Below are positions 5,681-6,037 of a stretch of DNA of 6,037 nucleotides, piece after piece. The number at the start of each line of letters is the position of its first letter. The stretch's first letter is position 1. This stretch comes from Pseudomonadota bacterium (GTDB taxonomy: Bacteria > Myxococcota_A > Polyangia > Polyangiales > Sandaracinaceae), in assembly GCA_023427125.1 (NCBI GenBank), contig JAEZBP010000075.1:1-6037 (forward strand), given 5' to 3'. Below the pieces are notes generated by a model that was given only the letters and a program-made list of their open reading frames with translations, searched no databases and had not been told where the DNA came from. Made by a program: the position numbers and the translations under genes.

Positions 5681-5688
5681 GCGCCCCG

Positions 5689-6037
5689 ATGTCGACGCGC
5701 TTGCTCACGATCTTGCTGTGTTTTGGGGTCCCGCTCGCGATCGCGGGGCCGGTCGGGGCGCAGGACGAGCCCTCCGGGGCGGGGCCCGAGGCGAGCGAGG
5801 CGCCCGCCGAGGCGCCGGCGACGCGCCCTGCGCCGCCGCCGATCATGGTGGTGGTCACGACCACGGGGCGGATCGCCGACGAGGTCGTCGCCGCCGTCTC
5901 CCAGGCGCTCGTCGATCGGGTCACGGCCATGGCCGGCGGCCGGCCGGTGCACGCCCTCGGGGCGCCCGAGCTGCGCGCGGCGATCGGGGCCTGCGCCGAC
6001 GACGTGTGCATCGGCGGGCAGCTCGCGCAGGGAGGCG
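5689..6037 (+). CDS. Exported protein with Ala/Pro-rich linker, N-terminal part (cut by window edge)
   Basis: The first 116 residues of a plus-strand protein are visible, open to the right edge. Residues 1-24 form a signal peptide: Arg4, a hydrophobic core (LLTILLCFGVPLAIAG), and a likely signal peptidase I site after Val22-Gly-Ala24. The Cys at 11 is not in a lipobox. Residues 25-51 are a low-complexity Ala/Pro/Glu/Gly linker. From about 52 (IMVVVTTTG) a folded domain begins with a beta strand, a helix (RIADEVVAAVSQALVDRV) and a segment reading LRAAIGACADDVCIGG (95-110) with Cys102 and Cys107, a possible disulfide. Similar arrangements occur in periplasmic proteins of myxobacteria, but I cannot name the family. 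GC at third positions supports this frame over one starting at ATG 5676. The gene is divergent from the DUF1232 gene. Confidence 0.75.
   Translation, partial: MSTRLLTILLCFGVPLAIAGPVGAQDEPSGAGPEASEAPAEAPATRPAPPPIMVVVTTTGRIADEVVAAVSQALVDRVTAMAGGRPVHALGAPELRAAIGACADDVCIGGQLAQGG

Noticed and set aside
5571..6011. Upstream extension of the DUF1232 protein to 331 residues
   Set aside because: The extension runs antisense to the exported-protein gene and has low-complexity Ala/Gly/Ser composition. The ATG at 5570 has its own ribosome site and promoter.
1..6037. CRISPR array, tRNA, rRNA, insertion sequence or phage attachment site
   Set aside because: I saw no regularly spaced repeats, no cloverleaf-like sequence, no transposase motif and no terminal repeats. 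Composition is uniform across the window.

Overview
The window is about 70% GC. Its real genes have third positions that are almost all G or C, so many long shadow frames exist. The gene content suggests an aerobic, high-GC myxobacterium-like organism (Myxococcota / former Deltaproteobacteria): heme A synthase, a membrane-fused HdrD-like iron-sulfur oxidoreductase, a CGFS glutaredoxin-rhodanese fusion, and a secreted Ala/Pro-rich protein with a Cys-x4-Cys motif. This placement is inferred from protein style and composition; no taxonomic marker is present.

Layout, left to right. (1) Positions 1-206, minus: N-terminal part of an unidentified membrane protein that runs off the left edge. (2) A 115-base divergent spacer. 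(3) 322-1272, plus: heme A synthase (ctaA/COX15 family), complete, with all heme-ligand histidines. (4) 1281-1634, minus: a small FliO-family protein, convergent with ctaA and only 8 bases from it. (5) 1666-2589, minus: a three-part protein made of a CGFS monothiol glutaredoxin, a cysteine-free A-type (IscA/NfuA-N-like) domain and a rhodanese domain. (6) 2682-4850, minus: a 722-residue fusion of a NarI/HdrE-like membrane domain, two [4Fe-4S] motifs and two CCG domains, most like the ETF:menaquinone oxidoreductase (EMO) / FadF group. (7) A spacer with a perfect 13-bp inverted repeat. (8) 5016-5570, minus: a DUF1232 (YkvA-like) protein with a good promoter. (9) 5689-6037, plus: the start of an exported protein that runs off the right edge.

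How the genes fit together. The Fe-S oxidoreductase, the glutaredoxin-rhodanese fusion and FliO are co-directional (gaps of 92 and 31 bases) and may be one transcript. The first probably moves electrons from electron-transfer flavoprotein, for example from fatty-acid beta-oxidation, to the menaquinone pool. The second has a domain set suited to Fe-S cluster or sulfur handling, which would serve a protein carrying several clusters. CtaA makes heme A for an aa3-type terminal oxidase at the other end of the same respiratory chain. FliO is the odd member, since no flagellar or type III secretion gene is visible here.

The most notable items are the three-domain glutaredoxin / degenerate A-type / rhodanese protein and the orphan FliO behind it. 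I see no mobile element, CRISPR array, tRNA or rRNA.
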